This document shows, in pieces, positions 1 to 11,369 of a stretch of 64,000 nucleotides of DNA. Every line of letters starts with the position of its first letter. Within the stretch, counting starts at the first letter, position 1. Below the pieces are notes generated by a model. It did no database searches. It worked only from the letters and a program-made list of their open reading frames with translations, and was not told the DNA's origin. The translations under genes and the position numbers were made by a program. Source of the stretch: Paulownia fortunei (Eukaryota > Streptophyta > Magnoliopsida > Lamiales > Paulowniaceae); assembly GCA_019321725.1 (NCBI GenBank), contig CM033108.1, positions 21,725,472 to 21,789,471 of the forward strand, in the 5' to 3' direction.

Positions 1-934
1 AAATCATTGTCATTTCTAAGCTGCCTTGAAAGTCTTTATTTTGGTGAAATTTTTGAATGGAGCAATGCAAGTATAATATACTTAATCCATCCATCATCAT
101 TGGATTAAAGAGAAGTAAGTGGTGAAAAATAACACTTTTTGAAATCCAATGGTTAATAGTAAATCAAGAACACGTCTAGTCCACCATAAAATGACCCTAC
201 ATATAAGATAAATGTCTCTTTATATTTATTGAACACTTCTCGCCATATATAACGTGTGGTTAACATGTGCACCTTTTTTTCTAATTAAGAGGGTGTTTGG
301 TCGAGCTTATTTCAAATATTTAAATTTTATTTCAAAAATAAGTTCTCATAATATTTTAGCAAAATAAGATTATAAAACTTATAAGATATTATTTATAATA
401 ATTTTGTAATTTAAATAGTTAAATTAAAGAGAATTTTAAGATGTTAAAAATTAAGTTGAGATTTTTTATTTTTATTTTTTCTAAAAAGCTTATAAAATCA
501 TAACATATGTTAAGATTTTATCAAATTATAGTTTATAAGTTTAACTTATAACTTTCTGGATAGATATGGAATGAAATGGCTCCACATAAGAGAAAATGTC
601 TCTAGTTAATTTAAATAGAGAAAACTTGATACTTCAAAATTCAAGCTCATCAATGCAACTACTTCAAAAATAAAGAGAAGAACCTAGATTTTATTAACAA
701 TAAGTTAGTTATACGAGAAGTTTTAGTAGATAAAAAAGAGAAATCGATGTGGGATAACATCGATGGGCTTATAAATGGCTGGACTCAATGGAATAGTCCC
801 TATCATGGTGATCTATATGGGCAATCCCTATCTCAGTGAGTGGGATTATATCTCTTTATATTTCTCTAACACAATCATACTTCTGCAATAGAGCAAAAGA
901 AACGTTATGATGCTAATTTAGATGGCTTGTTGTA
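1..934. other. Unassigned AT-rich DNA upstream of the Athila element
   Basis: I find no coding region, RNA gene or complete mobile element here. From about 292 the sequence opens with GGGTGTTTGGTC followed by very AT-rich DNA. That opening is common at the ends of small non-autonomous DNA transposons, but I see no matching inverted end, so I do not call one. The five bases before the Athila LTR (930-934, TTGTA) would be one copy of its target-site duplication. The other copy cannot be checked because the 3' LTR runs into a gap. Confidence 0.5.
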
Positions 935-2547
935 TGATAAGTGCATATTTTGACATATTTTTATATCAAATTCTTTATACTTTTCTTGCTTTATTCTTGT
1001 TAATATTCTTGTTTTATTAATGTTTTGTGTTAGGGAATAAATGGAAGCATGTTTTTAGACTTGTGCAGTTTTTGTAATTTGAGCATAACTTCATGATCAA
1101 AAGCTCTATAGACCTGAAGCTTATTTCATTTGAAAGCCAAGAGATAGAGGTACAACTTTTATGTTGGAGGCTTAGCCCAATTCAGTTTTGATGATAGCAT
1201 AAAATTCGTCCAAGTAATTACACAAAATGGATCACCAAAATTCGGATCAGAGTTCAGCCCAATATTGACTTATTTTACCAATTCGGTTATATATCTTGAG
1301 CCCAAATTTATTTTGGTCTGAAATTAGGATATGTTATATCCAAGAGGTAAATAAACAAGTTTTCTGAAGACAAGATGGTGTGAAAATGTGTCGAAATGGT
1401 AAAACTATAGGCTGCAAGTTGCTGCTGATGTTACAGGGCGGCTCTTGGACATGACTCGGTAATTTGACCATATCTCCTTCATCCGACCGCCAAATTTGAC
1501 AAAAGATATATTAAAATATATCCGAGCTGAAAGATATACAATTTTGATTCTTCACATATCTTCAAAATCTGGCTGTATCTGACCAAAAAATGTAATTCAA
1601 TTCAGTAGATGAGAAATTTGTGTAACAACTTACCAACTTTTGGCAACTAGCATGCCACTTGATTAACCTCTCCATTATTTTTTTGGCCTCTAGCTTACTC
1701 CAAGTACTATAAATAGGCCATGTATTAAGCTTGTAAGAGGAGGGGGAAAAAGGGTTTCTTTAGGCTAAGTTATCTAGTTTGTATGTTTTCTAGTATTGTA
1801 AGTTTTCTAGTAGTAATAGAAATGCATTCTCTAGTTTCTCTTACATTTTTAGTCTTTGTTACTTTTATTATGTCTTTCTAAATTTCATTTTGTTGAGGAA
1901 AAATGGTGAATCTCTTGATGGAGGAAGAGAAATGATTATAAGGGTAGAAATTGTTTAAGTATGTTGTATTATTATTTTTATTTTTGGTCTAAACCCTACT
2001 TGTTTTTGTGGTGATTCTTGATTTATGTATCTCCAATGGTACAACAAATACTTGGGTTCATTTAGCTTATTGTACGGTTTTACCCCATCGACTGCTAATG
2101 TGAAACCTTGATTTGTTGTTGACGAAGGAGTACATAAATGCTTGATCCCATAAATAAGTGTTGGCGTTAAGAGATAATTTGCAATAGTAAGACAATATCA
2201 TGATTACCTTATTGCATGAGTTATTTGATAATATCTTCCCATTGAAACCTTCATTATGTATGGATTCCAATTGTGGCAATTAATAGAGGTAAAAAAATAA
2301 ATAAACATTTCTCTATCCAAAACTCAAGAGTAGATCCCTAATCCTCAGTACTTTTATTACTTTGGTTTTTTCTTTAGTTACATCATACATTAATTGTTCA
2401 TATATTTTGATTCACATAAACTCCATCTTTTTATAAATATAAACTTGAATTCTTCAAACAACTTCCCTGTGGATCGACCTCGGACTCACGAGAAATTTAT
2501 TACTTACTACAACCTGCACTTGGGTTTGCAACCTTAAAGTTGTAGCA
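935..2547 (+). repeat. 5' LTR of the Athila element
   Basis: The LTR runs from TGATAAG at 935 to a terminal CA at about 2547, a few bases before the primer-binding site. Its first 493 bases match 11370-11862 without net length change. The exact 3' boundary is inferred from the TG...CA rule and primer-site position, because the corresponding part of the 3' LTR is missing. Confidence 0.85.
1707..1717 (+). promoter_or_regulatory. LTR TATA box
   Basis: CTATAAATAGG lies inside the LTR in the position of the U3 promoter. A purine-rich, then T-rich stretch about 30 bases further on is compatible with transcription start. Inferred from consensus only. Confidence 0.6.
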
Positions 2548-2553
2548 AGTTTT

Positions 2554-2570
2554 TGGTGCCGTTGCCGGGA
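2554..2570 (+). other. Primer-binding site, tRNA-Asp type
   Basis: TGGTGCCGTTGCCGGGA differs at one position from the reverse complement of the plant tRNA-Asp 3' end (TGGCGCCGTTGCCGGGG) over the first sixteen bases. This primer is usual for Athila-type gypsy elements. The C-to-T change may be deamination damage. Confidence 0.85.
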
Positions 2571-2644
2571 AGGCAAGGTAAGTATTCAGGTTTGTTAATA
2601 TTTTTCCTTTGTAAATATAGTTTGTTTATTTTCTTTATGGATAT

Positions 2645-3629
2645 ATGGTTATATGGTATCGTAGTCATAATTCTCGACGTTTAGTAAGAAATAATTCCGA
2701 AACTTTGTTTGAAAATTTGTTTGAATCATCTCCACACACTTCCACCATGGCTGAAAATGAAAGTGTCCAGGATGAAAATGAGAATCAACAGGTGCGTACC
2801 ATGCGTTATTACTTGCAACCTCCTCGAAATTCTTCTCCTTCTTGTTTCATTTTTCCTCTAAATGCAAACAATTTTCGATTCAAGTCAGGTATGATCCCTT
2901 TACTTCCTAATTTCCATGGTTTAGACTCTGAAAGCCCTTACTTGCATTTAAAAGAATTTGATAAAGTATGTGCCACTTTTGATGATCAAACTTGCACAAA
3001 TGAGATTGTTAAGCTCAAATTATTTCCTTTTTCTTTAAAAGATAAAGCAAAAAATTGGCTTAATTCTTTTAACCTAGGTCAATTGGCACTTGGCAAGAAA
3101 TGCAAGCTGAATTCTTGAAAAAATTCTTTCCAACTCATAAAACTAATGCTTTGAAAAGACAAATTCAAAATTTTTCTCAAAATTCGAATGAAGTTTTCTT
3201 TCAATGTTGGGAAAGATTTAAAGATTTGTTGAATTCATGCCCACATCATGGTTTTGAAAAATGGCGCTTAATTAGTTTCTTTTATGAAGGTTTAACTCCT
3301 GAAACAAAACAATTTGTTGAAACAATGTGTAATGGTGAGTTTCTTGATAAGGAATCTGATGAAGCTCTAGAATATCTAGATCATTTGGCAGAAAACTCTC
3401 AATCATGGCATAGTGTTAATTCTTCCGAAGGTTCTATTAGATCTAATCTTGCTAATAGTAATAAAGAAAAATATTACCTTAGTCCAGAAGATGATCTAAA
3501 TGCTAGGCTTGCTAGTTTAACAAGAAAAGTTGAAGCCATGGAACTTAAAAAGTAAAGGAAATCAAATCTGTACAAGAGGAAGAAGTTTGTAGCAATTGTG
3601 AAATTTTGGGGCACTCCACCAATGAATGT
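2645..3629 (+). pseudogene. Athila gag (capsid-like region and zinc knuckle), frameshifted
   Basis: Gag would form the retrotransposon capsid and package its RNA. The first frame (2645-3118) contains the conserved stretch around FKSGMIPLLPNFHGLDSE and the run KLKLFPFSLKDKAKNWLNS. The frame then slips near 3100-3118 and continues to 3555 through FEKWRLISFFYEGLTPETKQ. A further frame change leads to a CCHC knuckle, CSNCEILGHSTNEC, at 3588-3629, which keeps the C-x2-C-x4-H-x4-C spacing. At least two frameshifts make it non-functional as a continuous protein. A degraded linker reaches the protease near 4218. Confidence 0.85.
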
Positions 3630-4217
3630 CCAAACATTCCAGTACAAGAAAATTTTATGAACACATTCAAAAACCTTTTCATTCTCCATATTCTGAAACT
3701 TACAATCCACAATGGAGAAATCATCCCAATTTCAGTTGGCGAGATGATAACCGTGCCCAACCACTGCATTCACAAAAACCATAAAACTTTCATTCTTATC
3801 CACCTCCACATACAAAATCCATTGAGGAGACTTTGCAAGCATTTATGCATGAACAAACAAACATCAATAATCAGACTTCACAAGCTATCAATGAGATCAG
3901 AAGCACACTTTCAACACTGACAACTTCTTTGCGTACTCATGAAAAAGGTAAATTCCTGCTCAACCTCAACCTAATCCTTCTACTCAGTGTCATGTTTCTT
4001 CTTCAGGTGAAAATGCAGTCAAGGAGGCTAATTCAGTTACAACTCTTCGGAATGGAAAAGTTGTTGACAAGACTATTCATCCCAAGGAGAAAGTTTCTAA
4101 TCCACCTCCAGAAATGAAAAATGGAAATAGTCTTGACGATGAAGGTAAGTTTGAAGAAGGTAATGTGAAAATGATGAAAAAACAAAAATATTACCTCCAG
4201 CACCCTTTCCTCAAAGA

Positions 4218-5122
4218 TTGCAAACAACTCAGAAATTGAACTCAAATGCTGAAATTTATGAAATTTTTAAACAAGTCAAGATTAATATTCCATTATTGGA
4301 TGCAATCAAGCAAGTTCCACCTTATGCCAAATTTTTGAAAGATTTGTGTACAATCAAAAGAAAACATCATGTACAAAAGAAGGCATTTTTAACTGAAAGT
4401 GTTAGTTCAATCATTCAACAATTCACTCCACCCAAGTACAAAGATCCAGGTTGTCCAACCATTTCATGTATCATAGGAAACACTAGAATAGAGCGTGCTT
4501 TGCTTGATCTTGGTGCTAGTGTAAATCTTCTACCTTTCTCAGTTTATGAACAGTTAGGTTTGGGAGAACTTAAAACAACTTCTGTTGTACTCCAACTAGC
4601 TGACCGTTCGATTAAAGTTCCAAAGGGAATAGTAGAAGATGTGTTGGTACAAATTGATAAGTTTTACTTTCCAGTTGATTTCATTATTTTGGACACAGAG
4701 CCTGTTGCACAAACACATACACAAATTCCTATCATTTTGGGTCGTCCTTTTCTTGCAACTTCAAATGCTTTGATCAATTGTAGAAATGGTATTTTGAAGT
4801 TATCATTTGGAAATATGACTTTGGAACTAATGTGTTTAATGTTTGTATGCAACCTGCAGAAGATGTCGAAGTACATGAAGTGGATTCAATTGAGGAACTT
4901 GTTCATGAATACTTTACTACTTCTAACTCTTCAGATTCTTTGGAGACTTGTTTTGAAAGTGAAAGTATTTATAAAAAGGAACAAACTAATACTATCTCTG
5001 AATTTTTGCAGGTACAAGAAAAATATTTTTGGAAGCCAAGGTTCGAAGAACTTTCATCATCAACAGTAAAATCTATTCCATCAAGTATTAAAGCTCCCGT
5101 GGTTGAATTGAAACTTTGCTAA
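4218..5122 (+). pseudogene. Athila aspartic protease region
   Basis: The open frame 4218-5069 carries a retropepsin-like domain around residues 90-190. It contains DLGASVNLLP, where the catalytic triplet reads D-L-G as commonly seen in Athila elements, then LQLADRSIKVPKGIVEDVLV and the closing motif IPIILGRPFLAT. After about 4825 the Athila-like sequence continues in another frame (4832-5122, acidic and Ser/Thr-rich), so there is a frameshift just after the protease. The protease would process the Gag-Pol precursor. Confidence 0.85.
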
Positions 5123-5188
5123 GTTAATTTGAAATACTCTTCTTGGGTGAGAATGAGACTTTTCCAGTAATAATTTCTTCCAAACTCG

Positions 5189-6588
5189 ATGCATCAAGAA
5201 GGTAAGTTGATCGAAACTCTGAAAATGCATAAGAATGCTTTAGGATGGACCATTGCTGATATTAAAGGTATTAATCCTTTTATTTGCACACATAACATCT
5301 ATCTAGAGGAAAATATTAAACCTTCTAGAGAAATGCAACGAAGGCTAAATCCTAATATGAAAGAAGTAGTGAGAAATGAAGTCATTAAACTCTTAGATAA
5401 TGGAATCATTTATTCTATTTCTGATAGCAAATGGGTAAGTCCTACTCAAGTTGTACCTAAGAAATATGGAGTTACTGTAGTCAAGAATGAGAATGATGAA
5501 TTAATTCCAACTAGGACTGTTACTGGTTGGCGAATGTGCATTGACTATAAAAAACTCAACTCAGTTACTAGAAAAGATCATTTTCCATTACTTTCATGGA
5601 TCAAATTTTAGAAAGAGTTGCGGGACACAAATTTTATTGCTTTTTAGATGGATATTCTGGATATAATCAAATTGCAATTGCACTTGAAGATCAAGAGAAA
5701 ACAACTTTTACATGTCCTTTTGGTACTTTTGCATATCGAAGATGCCTTTTGGATTATGTAATGCACCAGCTACATTCCAACGATGCATGCTTAGTATTTT
5801 TAGTGACATGGTTGAACGTTTTCTTGAAGTCTTCATGGATGATTTTTCTATTTTTGGTAATTCATTTGATGATTGCTTATCTAATTTAGAAAATTTTGAT
5901 CAGGTGTGAAGAAAAGAATCTTGTGCTCAATTGGGAGAAATGTCACTTCATGGTAACAACTGGTATTGTTCTTGGACACATTATATCATCAGAAGGTATT
6001 GAGGTTGATAAATCTAAAATTGAGTTAATTGCCAATTTGCCAACACCAAAGACTGTGAAGGAGATTAGATCATTTTTAGGACATGCTGGTTTTTATAGAA
6101 GATTTATCAAAGATTTTAGTATAATATCTAAACCTTTGTGTAATCTTCTAACAAAAGACACTATTTTTGAATGGACTGAAAACTGTGAAAATGCTTTTGT
6201 TAAGCTTAAAAGCATGCTTATGTCTGCTCCAATCATGCAGCCTCCAGATTGGACTTTACCTTTTGAAATAATGTGTGATGCTAGTGATTATGCTGTTGGA
6301 GCTGTCTTGGGACAAAGAAAAGATAAAAAACCATATGTTATTTACTATGCAAGTAAAACTTTAAATGGTGCTCAATTGAATTATACAACAACTGAAAAAG
6401 AATTACTTGATGTAGTTTTTGCATTGGATAAATTTCGATCTTATCTTGTTGGCTCACCAATTGTTGTTTTCAGTGATCATGCAGCTTTGAAATATCTTTT
6501 TTCAAAAAAAGATGCTAATCCAAGACTGATTAGGTGGATTCTCTTACTCCAGGAATTTAATTTACTATTCGAAATAAAAAGAGAGTAG
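5189..6588 (+). pseudogene. Athila reverse transcriptase and RNase H, frameshifted
   Basis: The palm begins in 5189-5611 (WRMCIDYKKLNSVTRKDHFP), slips to 5596-5760 (FYCFLDGYSGYNQI), then to 5712-5909, where the active site reads VFMDDFSIFG. The thumb and RNase H domains follow in 5896-6588 with [33 protein letters not shown] and [11 protein letters not shown], which hold acidic catalytic positions. Three reading frames are needed to follow one polypeptide, so at least two single-base indels have accumulated. The YSGYNQI and FMDDFS signatures favour Athila over chromovirus or Tat RT. Confidence 0.9.
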
Positions 6589-6699
6589 AGAATGTAGTGG
6601 CTGATCATTTGTCGAGACTTGTTTGTGATGACTCATTTCAAACCACACCTATTAATGACACTTTCCCTGATGAACAATTATTTAATGTTTCTATTTTAC

Positions 6700-7950
6700 A
6701 TGGTTTGCTGACATTGTTAATTTTCATTTTCTTGTGACAGGAAAGATGCCATCGCATTGGAACTCTCAAGACAAAAAGAAGTTTTTGACTGAGGTTAATT
6801 TTTTATTGGGATGATCCATACCTATTCAAATATTGTCCGGATCAAATCTTTCGAAGATGTGTGCCTGACAATGAGATAGGTAATATTGTCAAATTTTGTC
6901 ATTCAGAAGCATGTGGTGGTCATTTTCTCTGTAAAGAAATCTACTGCAAAAATCTTGCAATGTGGATTTTATTAGCCAACTCTTTTCAAAGATACTTACA
7001 CTTTCTGCAAAATTGTGAAAATTGTCAAAAGTTAGGGTCATTTTCAAAAGAAATATGATGCCCCTACACCTATCCTAGTGATTGAAATCTTTGACTGTTG
7101 GGGTATTGATTTTATGGTCCATTTCCATTATCATTTGGTTTTCTTTACATATTGGTTGCCATAGATTATGTTTCAAAATGGATCGAGGCAATTCCTTGTC
7201 GAAACAATGAACACAAAATAGTGATAAAATTTTTGAAAGAAAATATTTTAAGTCGATTTGGAATTCCTAGATCTATTATCAGTGATGGGGGAAAACATTT
7301 TTGTAACAAAGTTTTCGGAACTTTAATGAAGAAATATGGAATCATACATAAAGTTGCAACCCTTATCACCCTCAGACAAATGGACAAGTTGAACTTGCAA
7401 ATAGGAAGATAAAATAAATTTTGGAGAAAACAGTTAACCCAAACCGTAAAGATTGGTCTCTTAGACTTACCGATACACTTTGGGCATACAGAACTACTTT
7501 CAAAAATCATTAGGCATGTCTCCTTATAGGATAGTTTATGGAAAACCTTTTCATTTACCTGTTGAATTTGAACATAAAGCTTATTGGGCAATCAAAATGT
7601 TTAACTTCAACCTTGATGAAGCTTCAAAATTGCGCAAATTGCAAATCAATGAACTTCAAGAACTGAGAAATGATGCATATGAGAATTCTAAAATTATAAA
7701 TCAAGAATCAAAGATTTTCATGATAATAAAATTTCAAGAAAAATATTTGAGGTTGGTAAAAAGGTTTTGCTTTATAATTCTCGATTGCATTTTTTCTTGG
7801 AAAATTGAGATCAAGGTGGAGTGGTCCTTTTGTTGTAAAAAAATATATCCTTATGGGGCAATTGACATTGAAAATCCTAGAAATGGTAAATATTAAAGTA
7901 AATGGACAAAGAGTAAAACCATTTCTAGAAAATCAATTTTTACAAGAGGA
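6700..7950 (+). pseudogene. Athila integrase, frameshifted
   Basis: The N-terminal zinc-binding module is in 6861-7058 (HSEACGGHF followed by CENCQKLG). The catalytic core is in 7152-7412, with the first Asp in AIDYVSKWIEAIP and the second in IISDGGKHF. The expected third acidic position (GQVEL-type sequence) is found near 7378 in a shifted frame. A C-terminal region follows at 7480-7896, containing MSPYRIVYGKPFHLPVE. Stops and frameshifts separate these pieces. Integrase would insert the element cDNA into the genome. Confidence 0.85.
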
Positions 7951-8091
7951 AAATCTTTTTCTTTCTAACCCTTGTTATGATTAGTGTTGTATATACTCAT
8001 TCTCTGATATTATTTATTTATTTATTTTTTCTTCTTCTTCTTTTATTTTTTTCTTTTTCCGGTTAAATGGCGGATAACGGTACTCCGTGGC

Positions 8092-8099
8092 TATAAAAG
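8092..8099 (+). promoter_or_regulatory. Possible internal TATA box ahead of the extra ORF cassette
   Basis: TATAAAAG follows a short GC-richer stretch (about 8060-8090) immediately after the pol region. It lies about 93 bases before the ATG at 8185, with a C/T-rich, leader-like sequence between. The arrangement looks like a compact plant core promoter and 5' UTR rather than retrotransposon pol sequence. Function is inferred from pattern only. Confidence 0.4.
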
Positions 8100-8184
8100 T
8101 CGGACTTGTCAGTTTTCCCAAACAACTGAAATCTTTGTAAAAATTTTCTTGCTTTTCTCATTCTCTTTTCTTGTTCTTTTCAAA

Positions 8185-8752
8185 ATGGGTGACATTTTTC
8201 TAACTCTCAAGAAGCGATTTTCTTTTCTTCCTAAAAATACAATTTTGAAAATTTATAAAATTAGGATTGAAAGATTGAGGATGCTTATGCACAAGGGCAT
8301 TCCGGAGGACATACGATGGATAATTGAAGCAAAGGTAAGGGCAGGTGAGTTTTCACATGAGTTTCCAGATTTGCTTACTAGATACATGTTTGGTTTTGGT
8401 AAAAGCACATATTCAAAAAACAAAGGGCGAAAAAAATGAAAGTTTGTCATATTTGTGCTAGATGGACTTGCAATACAAAGTGTCGTTCTTTAGGATGGTT
8501 TCTAAAAATCGAGAAGATAAACTTAAATTCATTATGGATGAACTGAGTAACGAGTCTTTAGATCATATTATATTGACTCTTGAGACGCATTCATGTGGAT
8601 TGGTACAACGTGCAATTCTTGATTTATGGGATCATTTTCGAAATGAATGTGAGCTTTATAGTCTTGGGAATCTGACATTAAAAAGACCCTGTTTGCCAGT
8701 TTATAAGAAAACTGGATGGGAAGCATATCCTCGACCCATAGAGGGCGTTTAA
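8185..8752 (+). pseudogene. Unknown ORF with a Cys-rich motif, position of Athila env-like gene
   Basis: I do not recognise this protein. The first frame starts at 8185 (MGDIFLTLKKRFSFLP) and ends at 8439 after a Lys/Arg-rich tail. A second frame starting at 8436 reads into CHICARWTCNTKC (C-x2-C-x5-C-x3-C), then the sequence continues in a third frame to 8752 through VSKNREDKLKFIMDELSNES and a Trp-containing stretch. Together they would make roughly 190 residues with two frameshifts: basic N-part, possible zinc-binding middle, acidic/hydrophobic C-part. There is no hydrophobic segment long enough to suggest an envelope protein. It sits between integrase and the LOG-like sequence, downstream of the possible TATA box. 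Confidence 0.45.
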
Positions 8753-8867
8753 GCCATTACTGGACGTAAAACCAGAGGAAGATGTGAGCCACAATCACAA
8801 CTACATGTACATACACGTGTTAGTAGGTAATTTTTAATTTCGTATGTGTCCTTATTTTTAACCTTTT

Positions 8868-8970
8868 TGACAAAAGAAAAAGACATGCAATAAATGCATT
8901 CGCTGTTCACACCTCAATAAATATCACCGTGCTCACTCTATTTTTGCACAACTTATTTTCAAAAAGAAAA
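8868..8970 (+). other. Second Cys/His cluster between the unknown ORF and the LOG-like sequence
   Basis: One frame through this stretch reads basic residues, then CNKCIRCSHLNKYHRAH at about 8886-8936, followed by a Lys-rich run. Three Cys and three His in 17 residues could form a zinc site, and the stretch may be the tail of the unknown ORF or a linker into the LOG-like domain. It has no start codon of its own and the frame is short, so it could be chance. Confidence 0.25.
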
Positions 8971-8984
8971 AAAATAAAAAAAAA

Positions 8985-9632
8985 ATGGAAGTTTTTCAAC
9001 TCGCAAATTTAATTCCATTTGTGTTTTTGTGGATCCAATCTAGAAAAAAATGGTGAGTTTATAGGGGCAGCCAATAACCTTGGTAGAACTTTAGCAGAAA
9101 TAAAAATTCATTTAGTGTATGGGGGAGGCAGTTTGGGGTTAATGGGTGTGCTATTTCTGCTTATGTAGGAGGTGTCAAAGTTCTGGGAGTTATCCCAAAA
9201 TCTTTAACAGTACAGAATATCACAGGTATGACCATTGGAGATGAGATAAAAGTGTCACACATTTAGGACAGAATGCCTAATATGTTAAACAATGCGGATG
9301 CATTCATCATTCTACCTGGCGGTTTTGGTACACTGGAGGAATTATTCCAAATTGTCTCTTGGGCACAACTCAACATTCACCAAAAATCTATAGGTATTCT
9401 TAATGTTAATGGTTTTTATGATGGTTTGCTATCTTTTGTAGATCATGCTGCGAAAAAAGGGTTTATTTCAACTTCTGCGAGAAGAATCATCATTTCTGCT
9501 CCGACACCTGACCAACTGATTGATCAACTTCTAGCATATGTGTCAAAACCTGATCCAGCCTTGGCTAATGTGGATTGGTCCAACAGGAACAATGGTCGAA
9601 AACGCAAATTGAAATTGACTCTCAGTCTGTGA
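8985..9632 (+). pseudogene. LOG-like cytokinin riboside 5'-monophosphate phosphoribohydrolase carried in the Athila element
   Basis: LOG enzymes release active cytokinin bases from their nucleotides. The domain is readable end to end: ICVF at 9017-9028, CGSN and AANNLGRTLAEIKIHLVYGGG at about 9029-9126, SLGLMG, VKVLGVIPKSL, then an intact 119-codon frame (9273-9632) with NADAFIILPGGFGTLEEL, which contains the family motif PGGxGTxxE, plus SWAQLNIHQK, GILNVNGFYDGLLSF and SARRIIISAPT. The C-terminus has a basic tail (GRKRKLKLTLSL), as in the divergent LOGL10-like subgroup as I remember it. Breaks: one base missing in a T run near 9025, one missing near 9148, and an in-frame TAG at 9264-9266 where a CAG codon is expected. 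There are no introns, whereas plant LOG genes normally have several, so this is probably a retro-captured copy. Cellular activity of this copy is unlikely. Confidence 0.85.
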
Positions 9633-11353
9633 TACTTATTGTTAATGATTTTATCTAATAGTATGTGTGTTTTTTTGTTGTTTCAGCTTTATTAACCGCA
9701 TTTCAGGTGATATCTTTCAAACTTTACTTTCCTATCTATTTTTGACATTGGGGACAATGTCTCGATTAGGTTTGGGGGAGGGATAATTGATATCATGATT
9801 TGTATATTCAATGTGTGTTTTTCTAGTATTTAAAAAAAATAAATAAAAAAAATAATAAATATAAATCAAGCGTGTTTTTTTTATGGGCCCGTTGAAATCA
9901 TGAAAAAAAAGGTGGCTGAGTAAAGGGTAATTGTAACACTCTTGAGACGCATCCCTATTTTTTGCATAACATGGCAGGTTTGTAAAGTTTTTAATAAATG
10001 TTTGTGAATTACCAATTTTTTTTATTTTTTATTTAGTCGTATAGGTTCTTCCAACTTCAATGATTAAAATTAAAGCATGATAATATGGTTTGATTGATGA
10101 TGGGTGTTGTTTTGGACTTTGATGTTGTTATTTGGTTAATATATTTTTGCGATAATTATACTCAAATTTTATTTTGCACAAATAGTTATGTTATTTAGTG
10201 TGAAGACAATCATGTCAAAATAGATAGTTCTTATGCCCTTGCTCTAATCATCACTTGAATCTTCAACATGTAGGGGTTGAGTATTAGAACTTTTACTTTT
10301 GGTCTGTCGAGGCGAACAATTGATAGTGCACCACTAGAAAATGATTAAGGCATTAGGATTTCTAGCACCATTGCCAAATCAGCTTGTTCCCTATATGATG
10401 TTTCAAGAAAACATCCCCTAGTAAACCACTTTGAGCCTTACAATAAATAATATTTTTTTTTTGTAGCCATATCTTTTTACCTAGCCTAAATACACTATTA
10501 TCAACTCTTGTTCTAAAAATGATTGGAGTTTAAGAGACATTCAATTGACAGCTTGAACTTACAAAAGAAATTCAGGTTGGAATAGAAGATAAGTGTGGGG
10601 GAGTTTCTCTTAAAAAAGAAAAAAACAATAAAAAAAAAGAAAAAAAAGTTGCAAAGTGCTACAAGTTGCAACTAAAAATGAGATGTTGCAAGATGAATAA
10701 GAGGGGTCCAATTCAATAACAATAGACTCCAGTGTGAAATTTGTGGAGTTGGAGAATTCTTCATCGATAAATTTTATGTCTCTAATTCCATGAAGTTTTT
10801 AGAACCTTTGTTGCTTCCTATCCTTTTATTTCTTAGCTACATCACCACCCTTTGCCCATTACAACCTTTGTTGAAGACCTTTTGATTTCATGTGGTGCTT
10901 CAGTGTAGTGGAGATTTGCACCAAAGGAAGAGCCTATGATGTTTAACTTTTATGTTAGAGATTGGGTGATGGTTTTTGTAAGGTTTTATGAGAATTCACT
11001 TATTTAAAACATGCATAGTTTCATCACTATTGACATTAACTGTCCACACACAACACTTGAGTATGATTATTGTGGAAATGTATTGATTTTTGAATGACTA
11101 AGAGTTAAACTCAACACTTGTTTGATTTTATTTCCATATTACTTTGTTGCTTCATGAGAATAAAAGTTGGAAGATAGTTATTATAGGTGTTTGTAGGTAT
11201 CACTGCTGGAAACCTTCACGAGACTACAACTCGTCCTCTATGGGCCACCTAGGGGTTTAAAGGCTTGTTGCATATGCTAAATGCAATCGTGATTTCCTAC
11301 GAAAGTGGATTAGTTTATGTTTGTTTTAAGCTTGCTCGAGGACAAGCAAGGGT
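9633..11353 (+). other. Athila 3' non-coding region with two extra polypurine-like motifs
   Basis: No convincing protein frame is present. At 9744-9761 a perfect 7-bp hairpin (GACATTG, loop GGGA, CAATGTC) precedes AGGTTTGGGGGAGGGA (9768-9783). A second G-run motif, AAGTGTGGGGGAG, is at 10591-10603. Both resemble the true polypurine tract at 11354. A stretch with a GCTTG/CAAGC stem at about 11330-11348 precedes the final tract. The arrangement suggests duplicated or shifted 3' end modules. A-rich runs lie near 9830-9860 and 10610-10650. Confidence 0.6.
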
Positions 11354-11369
11354 TAAGTGTGGGGGAATT
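11354..11369 (+). other. Polypurine tract of the Athila element
   Basis: TAAGTGTGGGGGAATT directly precedes the 3' LTR start TGATAAG at 11370. This is the usual primer site for plus-strand cDNA synthesis. Confidence 0.85.

Noticed and set aside
2067..2279. Minus-strand open frame inside the Athila 5' LTR
   Set aside because: It lies in LTR sequence, has no recognisable domain and is the reverse complement of non-coding LTR DNA.
7166..7591. 141-residue minus-strand open frame
   Set aside because: It is the antisense shadow of the Athila integrase core.
8185..8752. Envelope glycoprotein interpretation of the extra Athila ORF
   Set aside because: It has no signal peptide-like start, no membrane anchor and a Cys-rich, charged composition, so I left it as unknown.
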